Of a stretch of DNA of 34,704 bases, positions 24,131-33,781 are shown in pieces. The translations under genes and the position numbers were made by a program. The DNA lies in NCBI GenBank assembly GCA_013288885.1, contig JABDBA010000022.1, positions 1-34,704 on the forward strand, written 5' to 3'. The notes under the pieces were generated by a model that saw only the letters and a program-made list of their open reading frames with translations, was not told where the DNA came from and searched no databases. The stretch is from Gammaproteobacteria bacterium. GTDB lineage: Bacteria > Pseudomonadota > Gammaproteobacteria > JABDBA01. Within the stretch, counting starts at the first letter, position 1. Each line of letters starts with the position of its first letter.

Positions 24131-27100
24131 CTTGGGACCCTTCTTATACCAGGTCCAGATGGCGGGGACATCTTGATACCATCAGGTAATGTATCATTTT
24201 TTGCATCTGCAGCTTGGCTCGCAGCTCGTTGCGCATGCGAGACTGCAAAATTAAGAAACTCAGTGAGATCATTGTTCGTATTTTCAGTTTTAAACTCACT
24301 TAGTTTTGTCACGAGTGTTTGCAGTGAAAACAACGGCTGCAAAAAAGGCTGCAATATATCTTTAAGTGGTTGAATATCTATTGGGGATGACCCAAACATA
24401 GCGCTATCTTTATGTGCAGAACTCGCATTAAGATCATCCAACATCGCAATAAAAACGGCAGCCATCTTTTGCTCTTCTCGTGGATATTTTTCATCCTCTA
24501 ATGATAAACCACTGATGATAGTAGCATAAGCTAGTTTGAACTGTTCAACTTTACTCTTACTCGCTGGCTCTTGCTTCACTTCAGCGACTATCAAACTTCT
24601 CTTTGCAACATCAACTAGCGCGCCGATGTCAACTAATCGCTGAACCAGTCTATGATTATCAGATCTTATAGCCAAGAATAATGCATTATGTCCGTGTTGA
24701 TCAGTACACGAACGAAGTTGTGTATATAAAAATTGTGCTAACTGATTATCTTTGCGGGTCAAACGATTTCTTTCCGTAGGCACCACATCCCACGCATCTG
24801 CATAGTCAAGTAGTTCTTCCACTCTGGCTAAATCAGCCTTATTAATCGCATAGGCAACATCGTCGGGAATAAACTTTTTCAACATGACTTCATAAGAATC
24901 CGGCTTAACGTCTATTATGAAATCTAACACATTTTTTCCATCATCATTTTTGACGCCAAACGGTACAAATTTTTCTTTTGCTGATTGCAACAGTTGCAAT
25001 AGCCCCCATTTTCTTTCTTTTGCAAGTAAATGCAAAAAAGTATCGCCGTTTATATCTTGTCGATGTGCCAGATCGTTAAAATTCCATTTTAATATTTTCT
25101 GCCGCTCGCTAAGTTTTGCTGCTGTATTTTTATCATCTTCACCTTGGTTTACAATAGTCATTAACTTTTGTATTTCGTAAGTAGTTTTTATTATTTCTAA
25201 CTGAGCAAGCAAACGCTGACCCTTTTGATCTAAGCTGCCCTGCTCGTTATTTTTAGTTAAAACCCTAATTAATTCTTCTGTTAACTGAATGGCAGTTGTG
25301 TAATTGTGATTTTTCGTCGACCAATCAGCGCCTGCGTTCAGCAATAGTTTTACAATCTGTATATTTCCTAATTTAATAGCCTGATGTAAAGCCGGATCAC
25401 CTGGTTTGTTTCGTTTATTAATATCCGCGCCTGCCAGCAGCAACAATCTAACCATAGCCACATCCTGCTGTTCAATCGCCCGATGCAGAGCAGTTTTTTC
25501 ATCTTTATCGGTGACATTGATAACGGCTTTATAGTCTGCATCGTATTCTGGTCTTTTTTCTTCAAGATTCTTTGCTCTAGTTCGATTATTTTTAGTAGGT
25601 ACCTTATCGTTTTGAATAACTGAATTTATAAATTCTATAATCAGTTCAGGATTATCCATAGACAATAAAATTAGAAATAACTTTTGCTTATGTTCAACAT
25701 TTGTCAAAATGCTATTTACGTATCCAATGACTTCAGCACCGCAGTTGCTATAAGCCTCAAGGATAATAGTAGGCAAAAGCTTTGTGGGATATAATTCGAC
25801 CTGCCTTAAAATTTCGCCTGCATAAATACGGATTAATCCACCCATTAATCTGTGATTTTCAGGATCTTTAGCAGCGCCTAAACTGCTAAAAAATTCTGCT
25901 TGTTGGATGAGCTTTAATATACCCTCTTGATGATCAGAAAACGTCGCACTCATACTTGCTACCACCTGCAAACCCGCATCAAGTGCAATCTGTCGCTGTT
26001 TTTTTATATCGCGCCCAAGCTTTGCTTCACTGCTTGCATCTTCTTTGACAGACTCTTCGTCTTCGGCTTTGGCTTCGTCTTTGGCTTTTTGCGCTCTTAT
26101 TGCAGCAACTGGATCAAGAGCAAGTTCAACATCAATAAACTGCGAGATTGCTTGTTGCCAATTTTCCTCTTTCAGCAGTGCAGCAATTTTATGCTCAAAT
26201 AAAATTTTTATTATTGCCACATTTCCTTTACTTAATGCTATGTAAAAAGCTACTTTATTTTGATCAATTGAAAGGTCGCAACGATGCCTTAAAATAAGTT
26301 TCACCATTGCTGGGTTATCGTGCTCCACTGCCCAAAAGAGTGGTGTATAACCATCGATTTCCATATCCACATCAATACTTTTAATGAACTGACTAAGGCC
26401 CTTTCTTTTTACATCTACTAAATCTTTCGCTGCATCAAATTTGTTTTCTCTTACTGCCCGATAAAATAGCTTTTCAGCTATTGCAATAGATGGACTATTT
26501 TTCACCACCATATTTAATGGAGTTTGACCCACTGAATTTCTTGCATTAAAACAATCAACCTGATAATCGAGCAACAATAATATTTTGGAACGCGCTTGTG
26601 CCTCTATTGCCAAATGTAACGGGGTATTACCGTCTTTATCTGGGAGGTTTAATTCTGCCTTATATTCAATTACTAATTTGATAATTGCATTTGTCTCAGC
26701 ATAATGCAATGCGGTACGCCCTTTTGCATCTTGGAAATTTACATTTGCGCCTAACTTAAGAAGCTTCTTAACTCGCGCATGATTACCTTGTTGAACAGCA
26801 CTGATTAATTCAGCTCCTGCAGCGTTTTTCCAAGCAAGCTCTATTATCGTCTGATCTGGCGATTCTTTTGATCCTTCTATAAACTTGCTAATTGCAACAT
26901 CATCATCTTGAATTAATAATTGCTTCAAATGATCAAAATAAATTGCGCGCTTAACATCATCTGACCATTCTGGATTCATCGTTAAAATAGTATTTGACGC
27001 TTGTGATTTAACAATATGGTTTTCAAACAACACTTGCACTACCTTCGCATTGCTATTGGTTGTGGCTAAATCCAGTGCAGATCTGCCTTCTGCATCTCTT

Positions 27101-27960
27101 GCATTAACATTCGCGCCATTTTCAAGTAATTTTTTGACCCCATCGGCATCACCAATTTTTGCGGCATGCAGCATCATGACGTTCTTTAGCAAATAACTCC
27201 TAGGGGTCCATGCTAATATTAAATCAATCTGACCCATGGCACCTGCGTCTGATCTTTGAGAAATTAAAGCGCCCCGCGCTAAAAGAATTTCAAATATTTG
27301 AGCACAACTTTCAGTCTCTGACACATAATCTGCATTCAGCATCGAATCAACAGGTGTTGTTCCAGAATTATTTTTCACATTAACTTGTGCGCCATTAGCA
27401 AGTAACCATTGCACTATGTCTAATTTTCCACTTGCTATCGCCAAATGAAGTGCAGTATCTCCCTGATTATTCAATGGATTATTGATATCAAATTTTATAG
27501 CTTCATCTTTTTTTTCTCTTTTTTCTTCTAAAGTTGACGACGGTTGTAACAATGCTTTCACTAAACCTAGACTCTGCTCCTTTATTGCTAAAGGCAATGC
27601 AGCTTTTGTATCCTCGAAGTCAAAAATTATTGTAGTAGGATGTGCATCTTTATAATCAAGAAATAAATCAATCACTGCAAAAAGTCTTGCCTTAGCAGCA
27701 AGTCGTAACGCACTATATCCTTCATTATTTAATTTACTAATATCAGCGCCGTGGTCAAGCAGCATTTCGATAATTTGTAGATATTGATCCTTGAAGCCTA
27801 TATTCTCTGGCACCATCATTTGCTCGATACAAAAAAGCAACGGGGTATTGCCATACTCTTGATCAACAGCATTAATTTCATCTATTGAAAATTGGCTATC
27901 TTCAAAACCTTCTTTGATTGCATCTATTTCAAAACCTTCAATAAGCTCACGTAATGACAT
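24127..27960 (-). CDS. Giant ankyrin-repeat protein 1 (1277 aa)
   Basis: This soluble protein has no signal peptide or membrane helix. The first ankyrin block runs from about residue 37 to 590, with well-formed repeats such as GDTALHLAIASGKLDIVQWL (168-187), GRTALHYAETN (414) and GNTPLHLAIEAQ (444). A helical, non-ankyrin middle (about 600-815) contains a charged stretch, AKDEAKAEDEESVKEDASS (626-644), perhaps coiled coil. A second block holds repeats at about 820-895, near 970 (NGDTFLHLLAKE) and near 1100 (GHNALFLAIRSDNHRLVQRL). The C-terminal 150 residues are polar and end PSGPGIRRVPS. Ankyrin proteins of this size in Legionellales are often type IV effectors that bind host proteins. GAGAG precedes the ATG. 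It pairs tail-to-tail with gene A and diverges from gene B. Confidence 0.9.
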   Translation of the reverse strand: MSLRELIEGFEIDAIKEGFEDSQFSIDEINAVDQEYGNTPLLFCIEQMMVPENIGFKDQYLQIIEMLLDHGADISKLNNEGYSALRLAAKARLFAVIDLFLDYKDAHPTTIIFDFEDTKAALPLAIKEQSLGLVKALLQPSSTLEEKREKKDEAIKFDINNPLNNQGDTALHLAIASGKLDIVQWLLANGAQVNVKNNSGTTPVDSMLNADYVSETESCAQIFEILLARGALISQRSDAGAMGQIDLILAWTPRSYLLKNVMMLHAAKIGDADGVKKLLENGANVNARDAEGRSALDLATTNSNAKVVQVLFENHIVKSQASNTILTMNPEWSDDVKRAIYFDHLKQLLIQDDDVAISKFIEGSKESPDQTIIELAWKNAAGAELISAVQQGNHARVKKLLKLGANVNFQDAKGRTALHYAETNAIIKLVIEYKAELNLPDKDGNTPLHLAIEAQARSKILLLLDYQVDCFNARNSVGQTPLNMVVKNSPSIAIAEKLFYRAVRENKFDAAKDLVDVKRKGLSQFIKSIDVDMEIDGYTPLFWAVEHDNPAMVKLILRHRCDLSIDQNKVAFYIALSKGNVAIIKILFEHKIAALLKEENWQQAISQFIDVELALDPVAAIRAQKAKDEAKAEDEESVKEDASSEAKLGRDIKKQRQIALDAGLQVVASMSATFSDHQEGILKLIQQAEFFSSLGAAKDPENHRLMGGLIRIYAGEILRQVELYPTKLLPTIILEAYSNCGAEVIGYVNSILTNVEHKQKLFLILLSMDNPELIIEFINSVIQNDKVPTKNNRTRAKNLEEKRPEYDADYKAVINVTDKDEKTALHRAIEQQDVAMVRLLLLAGADINKRNKPGDPALHQAIKLGNIQIVKLLLNAGADWSTKNHNYTTAIQLTEELIRVLTKNNEQGSLDQKGQRLLAQLEIIKTTYEIQKLMTIVNQGEDDKNTAAKLSERQKILKWNFNDLAHRQDINGDTFLHLLAKERKWGLLQLLQSAKEKFVPFGVKNDDGKNVLDFIIDVKPDSYEVMLKKFIPDDVAYAINKADLARVEELLDYADAWDVVPTERNRLTRKDNQLAQFLYTQLRSCTDQHGHNALFLAIRSDNHRLVQRLVDIGALVDVAKRSLIVAEVKQEPASKSKVEQFKLAYATIISGLSLEDEKYPREEQKMAAVFIAMLDDLNASSAHKDSAMFGSSPIDIQPLKDILQPFLQPLFSLQTLVTKLSEFKTENTNNDLTEFLNFAVSHAQRAASQAADAKNDTLPDGIKMSPPSGPGIRRVPS

Positions 27961-28032
27961 ATTCTTACTCTCGTTAATTTTTCAATTTAGCTCAACGTAC
28001 AATAACCTACCCCTACAAGCACCCTAAAACCT

Positions 28033-28081
28033 AATCCTTTAGTTTAAGGATAGCTTATTAATACCCGCATGGGTGAGTAAT
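28033..28081 (-). promoter_or_regulatory. Conserved upstream element of ankyrin gene 1
   Basis: This block lies 73-121 bases upstream of the ankyrin 1 ATG. On the plus strand it reads AATCCTTTAGTTTAAGGATA, then GCTTATTAATACCC, then GCATGGGTGAGTAAT. It aligns with 33782-33828 upstream of ankyrin 2: ATCCT...TTAAAGGATAG, ATTAAT, GCAT and GTGAGTA are shared in order, with gaps of one and two bases. The ATCCT...AGGAT arms form a small dyad. The function is unknown; its conserved position suggests a shared promoter or operator for the ankyrin genes. Confidence 0.55.
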
Positions 28082-28131
28082 CATTAAATACTCAAATGCA
28101 TGGGTAATTTATTCTGGCCTTTTTCTGCACA

Positions 28132-28164
28132 CTTAAGGCTTCCTTAAGGTTTTTGGGGTATAAT
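28132..28164 (+). promoter_or_regulatory. PmrA-box-like promoter of the second small cassette gene
   Basis: CTTAAGG (28132-28138) and CTTAAGG (28143-28149) are identical direct repeats 11 bp apart. They are followed by TTTTTGGGG and TATAAT at 28159-28164. Compared with 23278-23311 the half-sites, the T-run, the GGG and the -10 are all conserved, while flanking sequence is not. The ATG at 28212 follows AGAGGGAG. Confidence 0.65.
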
Positions 28165-28211
28165 AGGGGCTCGATTACGGTCAGCCTAACGGAAACTAAG
28201 AGGGAGAATAT

Positions 28212-28961
28212 ATGGCACTATCAACTGAAGATATCACCGCATTTATTGACATGTTGCAGGGAGATAAACACGTCAAAAACAAAGCCATTTCTGCATTCAT
28301 GCAGGAAATTGGCTTAGGCTCACACCTACCCAGAGTGCTATCGAACATCGTTTTAGATTATTTAGGTGTCGACCCTAAACAAGATAAAATCTACATACGT
28401 ATTTACTTTCCTGCCGATATTCTTGCAAAAATAAAAGTTCAAGCTTTAAAAGAAGAGAATAAAGGTACTCCAATATTAGAACTTTTATTAAAACAAGTTA
28501 CCAAATTTGAAATTTTTCAACATCTTAAAACAGCCAAAAAGGCTAAGCCAACTGAGAGCGCTGAAGAAACCCATATGGTACTCACTGTTCCTACGGTTCC
28601 CCAAGACAACTATTTCGTACAACCTGACTTTTATGAAGCCACTAAATATGCTTCTACCTTTAAAAGTTTATTAACGACAGAAGATGTAGCAGAAGTATTA
28701 GTATTTAATCGTACTAAATGGGAAGAAATACAAAATTTACACCAAGATAAATTAGGCGCCAATTATATTAGCTGGCATCGACTTGTCCAAACTAATACCC
28801 AGATAGCAGAGAACCCAAAGTTTGCTCTGCCTGGTTCAAAAACTGCAGCATTAGCAGCAAGCATGGATAAAGTTTTTAAATATTTTCACCCAACTGTCGC
28901 AGAAAAAACAGTAGATTCAGCACCTAACAGAAGTGAATCACCCAGAAGGTTAATGCAATAA
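28212..28961 (+). CDS. Small cassette protein B, F-box-like N-terminal segment (hypothetical effector)
   Basis: The 249-aa product is cytosolic-looking, with no signal peptide or membrane helix. I do not recognise a named family. Residues about 38-53, HLPRVLSNIVLDYLGVD, match the F-box-type L-P-x-x-h-x-x-I-h-x-x-Y-L pattern better than in its paralogue A. A Lys-rich middle (about 100-115) and a Ser/Arg/Pro-rich tail (SAPNRSESPRRLMQ) follow. Homology with protein A is spread over the length (see the FY-A...AST...LLTT...KWEEI block, about 139-175), at low identity. It ends seven bases before the ankyrin 2 stop, tail-to-tail, and starts 251 bases from the divergent ankyrin 1 gene. An F-box role through host Skp1 is only a hypothesis. 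Confidence 0.72.
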   Translation: MALSTEDITAFIDMLQGDKHVKNKAISAFMQEIGLGSHLPRVLSNIVLDYLGVDPKQDKIYIRIYFPADILAKIKVQALKEENKGTPILELLLKQVTKFEIFQHLKTAKKAKPTESAEETHMVLTVPTVPQDNYFVQPDFYEATKYASTFKSLLTTEDVAEVLVFNRTKWEEIQNLHQDKLGANYISWHRLVQTNTQIAENPKFALPGSKTAALAASMDKVFKYFHPTVAEKTVDSAPNRSESPRRLMQ

Positions 28962-28968
28962 ACTATTT

Positions 28969-31900
28969 TTAGTGTTTCAATAGCTTGGGCGTATTCTTGG
29001 GTTTCTCAGGAAGATTCAAGTTAGAATTATCCACTTTGGAATCATCCATAGGACGTTTTTGTTCCGCAGCATATTTCGGAGCGGGTCGTACCTGTTCACG
29101 GTATCGCGCCTTACCCACTTCTTGATCAAGCACAATTTCCACAAATGCTTTTAAACCAACCTCTTTTGGTGACGGGTCTTTTTGACGTATGTTTTTTATT
29201 TTATTAAACAAAGCCTCTAGTTTATTACTATCTATCGGTTCTTTAGAATTAAGCGATAGTGTTATTAATTCCAAACACGCTCTTGCATATGCATCTGTTG
29301 GGCTAGGGTGGCGTTCGCCAAACCCCAGTCTGCCTGTACTAAACTGGTCTTTTTGATTATCTAAAATATTTGCCAATTTAAACAATTTATCATTTGCACT
29401 TACGCCTTGTGTGACGCTAGGCGCTTTATACCACTTATCCACTAATAATTTTTGTGCTTCAGCAAAGCAATCACTATAAAACACATATTCTTCTTTATTT
29501 TCTTCAAGCTTAGGAGGTAACATATCCTGTTGTTGAATATAAGGATACAGCAAAGGTCTAAAACCTCGGGCCTCTTGTCGTTGCTCAAGATCAATTGCCG
29601 TTTGCCCTTGTTGGTTAGCAATGTTACTTTTTGCGCCATGATTCATTAAAAAAAGCTTTAATGGGTTACAAGCAATGCTACCGGCTAATAAATGAAGTGG
29701 CGTATCACCCGCTTTATTCTGGGCATTAATATTAGCGCGATTTTCGAGCAACAAATTTAATGTTGGTAATGCTGCTTCCAAAACTTTCGTGACTTCTATC
29801 GTTCCATATTGTGAGATAATAGCATTATACATTGGCTCAATTAAAGCTCTGATAAACTCATGCAGTACCGTATCGCCCTTTTCATTCTTTATAGTAAGAT
29901 CTGCTTTGTAGTACTTCCTGCGTTCTTCGCCATCGGGTAAACGTAAGTGTGCAAAATCAGTTTGGTCTTCTTGTGCAATTCGATCTGTCCAAAATCCTAA
30001 AGAATATACTCGCGGTTTTAATAAAATAGACAGAATATCATTACGAACAGTACGCACTGCTAAATGAGCTGCAGTGTCACCATTTGTATTTTTTGCATCT
30101 AATGGGAAAAATGTAGTACCATGCTTAAAACCATGGTCAAGCAAAAATTCTACTGCGCTTGCATTGCCTTCTTTTACTGCTAAATGAAGTAATGTATTGC
30201 CATCCTTATCGCGATACTCTTTAATGATATCTGCCATAACAGCATCATTAGGCAAGCACTGTATTATTTTCATTATTTCATCAAATTTAGTTGGTTGCTT
30301 ATTTAATACTGATTGCAAATTTTGTTTGAGTGTTTCAGCTAATAAATCTATAATTTCTTGCGCTGCCGAAGTGCCTGCACCTTTTTCATCTTGATTTCCT
30401 AATGCCGAATTTAACATCACGATTGCCATTTGTACCGCACCTGCTGTTACTCTCACATCATACTTGATCAAATCAGCTACTAATTCCACATTGCCTTCAG
30501 TAATAGCACACATCAACGCGTAATTATTTTCACTTGTATCAAGACTACCCTCAATTGTTTCTAATATTGTGCTTATACGCACACCATATGGGATTGGAGC
30601 CGTGCTAACCTCATCCATGAGTTTTTCTACCATTATCAGTTTATTGCGTAAAGCGTCTTCTGTTTCGTATTTGGTGAGGGCCCTTATTATTTCAGGGGAT
30701 ATCGCTGGTCCTTTTTTAAGTAATAAATCTTTTATTATTTCTTTACAATCTGTAATTTGATTATTTTGTAACAAAATTCTTTGTACTATTTCTAAATGAT
30801 TATTCTCAACTGCCAATCTTAACGGCGTTTTACCTTCTTTGGTAACAGCATCAAGATCTGCACCATGCGCAAGCAGTCTTTCAAAACACTCCAACTTTCC
30901 GGCGGCGGCTGCTTTATGCAATGCCGTTTCCTCGTTAACGGTAGTTAACTTAACATTAGCACCATCAGCCAACAATATTTCTATACCTGCTAGATTTCCT
31001 GCTGCTGCAGCTTTGTGGAGTGGGGTTTCTCCTTTGTTGTTCTGTTCATTAACCAAATCTTCATAAACCAATTTTTCAATGGCGGTTTTATTCAAATCTT
31101 TTTCTACCGCAAGATGTAATGGTGTATCCCCATTTTTATTCTTCATTTTTGCTAATTGCAATGGCATATCTCTGAATTGGTCACCCTCCAACAACACATC
31201 CACCACTGCTGGCTTATCCTTTATTATTGCTGCGTGAAGCACATTATTACCGTCGAGATCTAGCGCATCGATTTTAGCACCTAACAATATTACATGTGAT
31301 ACAACATCTGCTTGCCCATGGTCAACGGCAAAAATTAACAACGGCTCACCTGCTATGCCTTCATCAAGGACCGTTTTAAAAATATTTTCTTGTGATTTAA
31401 CCTGCGCTTGCATTTGCAGTAAAAAATTTATAATCTGTTGCGAACCACGTTCAATTTCACGCTTGAAGATTTGTTTAAATATCGCTTTGGATGTAGGGTC
31501 TTTCTTGTCTAACAAGTCTGCCAATACGGGTTGTTTTCTATTAAAAGCATCAGCGCCGTGATCTACCAATGTATTAATTACACTGATCATAAATTCAATT
31601 ATCTTTTGATTTTGTGGATTTTCCTCTGCATCTTTAGCATCTTTTTCGGGCAACTCATCATCAAGAATCTTTAAAGCAAGCAACAATTCTTGCCCTCCTT
31701 TGCCGCTGCCAAACTTGGCATATCGCTCATCTACCAACAAAACTTGTATAAGCCCACGAAATAAATCTGAATTCCGGTTTGCTTGAAAAAATTTTAAAGC
31801 AGAAAGCAATGCATTCTGATTCGATTCAAAACCTACCCCCAAAGCTTTCTTTATATCTTCTGTTGGAGTTTCAACCTCATCATTTGCTGAATATTCGGCA

Positions 31901-33738
31901 ATATGCTTCAAAATCAGGTTTAATATTTCGGTATGGTTTTTTTCAACAGCAATTTTCAGTGCTTGCTGTAATGGATCTCCTTCTTGAAAATAGAGACCGA
32001 TATTTTTTCCCTTCATCAGTAGTAATTTAACCGCGTCAACCAATTTATATTCTACGGCAAGTTGTAAAGCTGACTTGGTAGAATCTTTATTTGCTTTTCT
32101 ATCTTGCTGAATAAGCAGCAATTCAACCGCATTACTACGTCCATTTTCTATGGCAATTTGTAAAGTAGATTTTTCTTCTGTAACTTGGGCAGCAGCCACT
32201 GCTGTCACAGGCGTGGTAAGCGGTGCAGGTTCTCCTTCTTTAAAAAATGTTACTGTTTTTTTAGGAGTTTTTTTAGGAGTTTCTTTTTGTTCAGGTATCA
32301 CCTTTTGTTCAGCAATCTTTTTTTGTACGTTTAAATCTTCTAAATAATTCAATAATAAATTTACGATATTAATAAACTTTTCTTGTGTGGCTGGCCCTTC
32401 TTCATTTTTACTCTCTTGCTGGCTATTGCCCTCTTGTGCGGCAATTTCTATGCACTCGTTAACAGATGCTTCTTTAACAAAACCTCGATCAAGCAACAGC
32501 TTAATCAACTCAAAATCACCGTTTTTAACTGCCATGAATAAAGCAGCATCCTCACCATGCATATGTAGCTTTTCTTCTGGTTGTTGTTTGTCGACCGCAG
32601 ATAAAATCGCCTTTACCATAACCATAGAATTATTATAGATAGCCAATTTTAAACCTTTTTCTAACATATCTGGTTCTACAAACCCTCTTTTAAGAAGCGA
32701 TTGTACGAATTCCATATCACCACTTGCTGCCGCCAAAATAAAGACCCGATTTTCTCCAGCGACCTTCTCCGCTCCTGGTTTTTTATTTTTATCAATTGTA
32801 AGTTGAAAAAGTGTCTTAACAACATCTATGGCAACTAAAGGCACTATTGCTATTGGAGGTATTGGTTGGTCAGATGTAAAATTAAGCACATTTTCGATAG
32901 CTTTATATTGTTGTTCTACAAATAACTCAAAGGCTGTTTTATTATCTTTATTCGGTGTAAAAAAATTAGCTATGCTATTTGCTGAAACTGCTTTTTCATC
33001 TTGCTTAGCATCTTGCTTAGAAAGCCCCATAAAAAACCTTAGAATATCCACCCTACCTTCTTGTGCTGCTAAATGCAGCGGAGTGTTTCCTTCTTTATCT
33101 TGTGCATTAATATCTGAAAACCCAATTAATAATTGCAATACGTCTAAATGACCCTCCCTTGCAGCTAAATGTAGCGCAGTTTCACCTTTTTGAGTTCGAG
33201 TCGAAGTATCTATCGGTACCTCTTTTTGAAAACTTCGTAATGATTGTCCGCCTGGAGAATCATCTAAAACACTAAAAAACGAAGCTGTCCCTTCCCTTGT
33301 TAATAACTTAGAACTGTCTGATTGTGTATGCCCTAAAAGGATTTCTACTATTTCTGAGAAGCCATTTTTCGCCGCTAAATGCAGTGCAGTATATTGATTT
33401 GAATCAAGCGCATTGATATCAACAAAACCTCTATTAAGAACCAGTTTAATTAATTCTTTATCGCCCTTTGCTGCTGCCGCGTGCAATGCCCATCGTTCTC
33501 CCGTCACAAATTCCTTACTATCCCCCTGTGTTTTATCAATCTGTTCCAATAATAATTTTGCGATATCCAAATGTCCGTTTTTTACCGCTATAGATAATAG
33601 CGTATCTTTGCCATGATAAGGGCCCATCTCTATAGGTGGATCAACCCCAAGCAAAGATTTAACCGTTGCCAACTCTCCCGCCGCAACCGCTTTACGAAGC
33701 TGATCTTCAGGTTTATTTTCAGATTTCTCAGCTAGCAT
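28969..33738 (-). CDS. Giant ankyrin-repeat protein 2 (1589 aa)
   Basis: This is the largest gene in the window, with no signal peptide or membrane helix. Ankyrin repeats occur in clusters at about residues 12-135, 185-255, 325-430, 520-620, 770-960, 1150-1220 and 1265-1420. Examples are YTALHLAAKNGFSEIVEILL, GETALHLAAREGHLDVLQLL, GNTPLHLAAQEGRVDILRFF and GETPLHKAAAAGNLAGIEIL. A Lys/Thr/Pro/Val-rich spacer near 485-515 (KETPKKTPKKTVTFF) interrupts the array. The last 170 residues are non-ankyrin and end in a polar Lys/Pro/Asn-rich tail. Long arrays of this sort act as protein-binding scaffolds, and in Legionellales they are common in host-targeted effectors. GGTGAG precedes the ATG at 33738. 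It pairs with gene B tail-to-tail and shares an upstream element with ankyrin 1. Confidence 0.9.
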   Translation of the reverse strand: MLAEKSENKPEDQLRKAVAAGELATVKSLLGVDPPIEMGPYHGKDTLLSIAVKNGHLDIAKLLLEQIDKTQGDSKEFVTGERWALHAAAAKGDKELIKLVLNRGFVDINALDSNQYTALHLAAKNGFSEIVEILLGHTQSDSSKLLTREGTASFFSVLDDSPGGQSLRSFQKEVPIDTSTRTQKGETALHLAAREGHLDVLQLLIGFSDINAQDKEGNTPLHLAAQEGRVDILRFFMGLSKQDAKQDEKAVSANSIANFFTPNKDNKTAFELFVEQQYKAIENVLNFTSDQPIPPIAIVPLVAIDVVKTLFQLTIDKNKKPGAEKVAGENRVFILAAASGDMEFVQSLLKRGFVEPDMLEKGLKLAIYNNSMVMVKAILSAVDKQQPEEKLHMHGEDAALFMAVKNGDFELIKLLLDRGFVKEASVNECIEIAAQEGNSQQESKNEEGPATQEKFINIVNLLLNYLEDLNVQKKIAEQKVIPEQKETPKKTPKKTVTFFKEGEPAPLTTPVTAVAAAQVTEEKSTLQIAIENGRSNAVELLLIQQDRKANKDSTKSALQLAVEYKLVDAVKLLLMKGKNIGLYFQEGDPLQQALKIAVEKNHTEILNLILKHIAEYSANDEVETPTEDIKKALGVGFESNQNALLSALKFFQANRNSDLFRGLIQVLLVDERYAKFGSGKGGQELLLALKILDDELPEKDAKDAEENPQNQKIIEFMISVINTLVDHGADAFNRKQPVLADLLDKKDPTSKAIFKQIFKREIERGSQQIINFLLQMQAQVKSQENIFKTVLDEGIAGEPLLIFAVDHGQADVVSHVILLGAKIDALDLDGNNVLHAAIIKDKPAVVDVLLEGDQFRDMPLQLAKMKNKNGDTPLHLAVEKDLNKTAIEKLVYEDLVNEQNNKGETPLHKAAAAGNLAGIEILLADGANVKLTTVNEETALHKAAAAGKLECFERLLAHGADLDAVTKEGKTPLRLAVENNHLEIVQRILLQNNQITDCKEIIKDLLLKKGPAISPEIIRALTKYETEDALRNKLIMVEKLMDEVSTAPIPYGVRISTILETIEGSLDTSENNYALMCAITEGNVELVADLIKYDVRVTAGAVQMAIVMLNSALGNQDEKGAGTSAAQEIIDLLAETLKQNLQSVLNKQPTKFDEIMKIIQCLPNDAVMADIIKEYRDKDGNTLLHLAVKEGNASAVEFLLDHGFKHGTTFFPLDAKNTNGDTAAHLAVRTVRNDILSILLKPRVYSLGFWTDRIAQEDQTDFAHLRLPDGEERRKYYKADLTIKNEKGDTVLHEFIRALIEPMYNAIISQYGTIEVTKVLEAALPTLNLLLENRANINAQNKAGDTPLHLLAGSIACNPLKLFLMNHGAKSNIANQQGQTAIDLEQRQEARGFRPLLYPYIQQQDMLPPKLEENKEEYVFYSDCFAEAQKLLVDKWYKAPSVTQGVSANDKLFKLANILDNQKDQFSTGRLGFGERHPSPTDAYARACLELITLSLNSKEPIDSNKLEALFNKIKNIRQKDPSPKEVGLKAFVEIVLDQEVGKARYREQVRPAPKYAAEQKRPMDDSKVDNSNLNLPEKPKNTPKLLKH

Positions 33739-33781
33739 AACTCACCCCCACGCTCTACTATCCGTAGTATGCAGAAAATAT

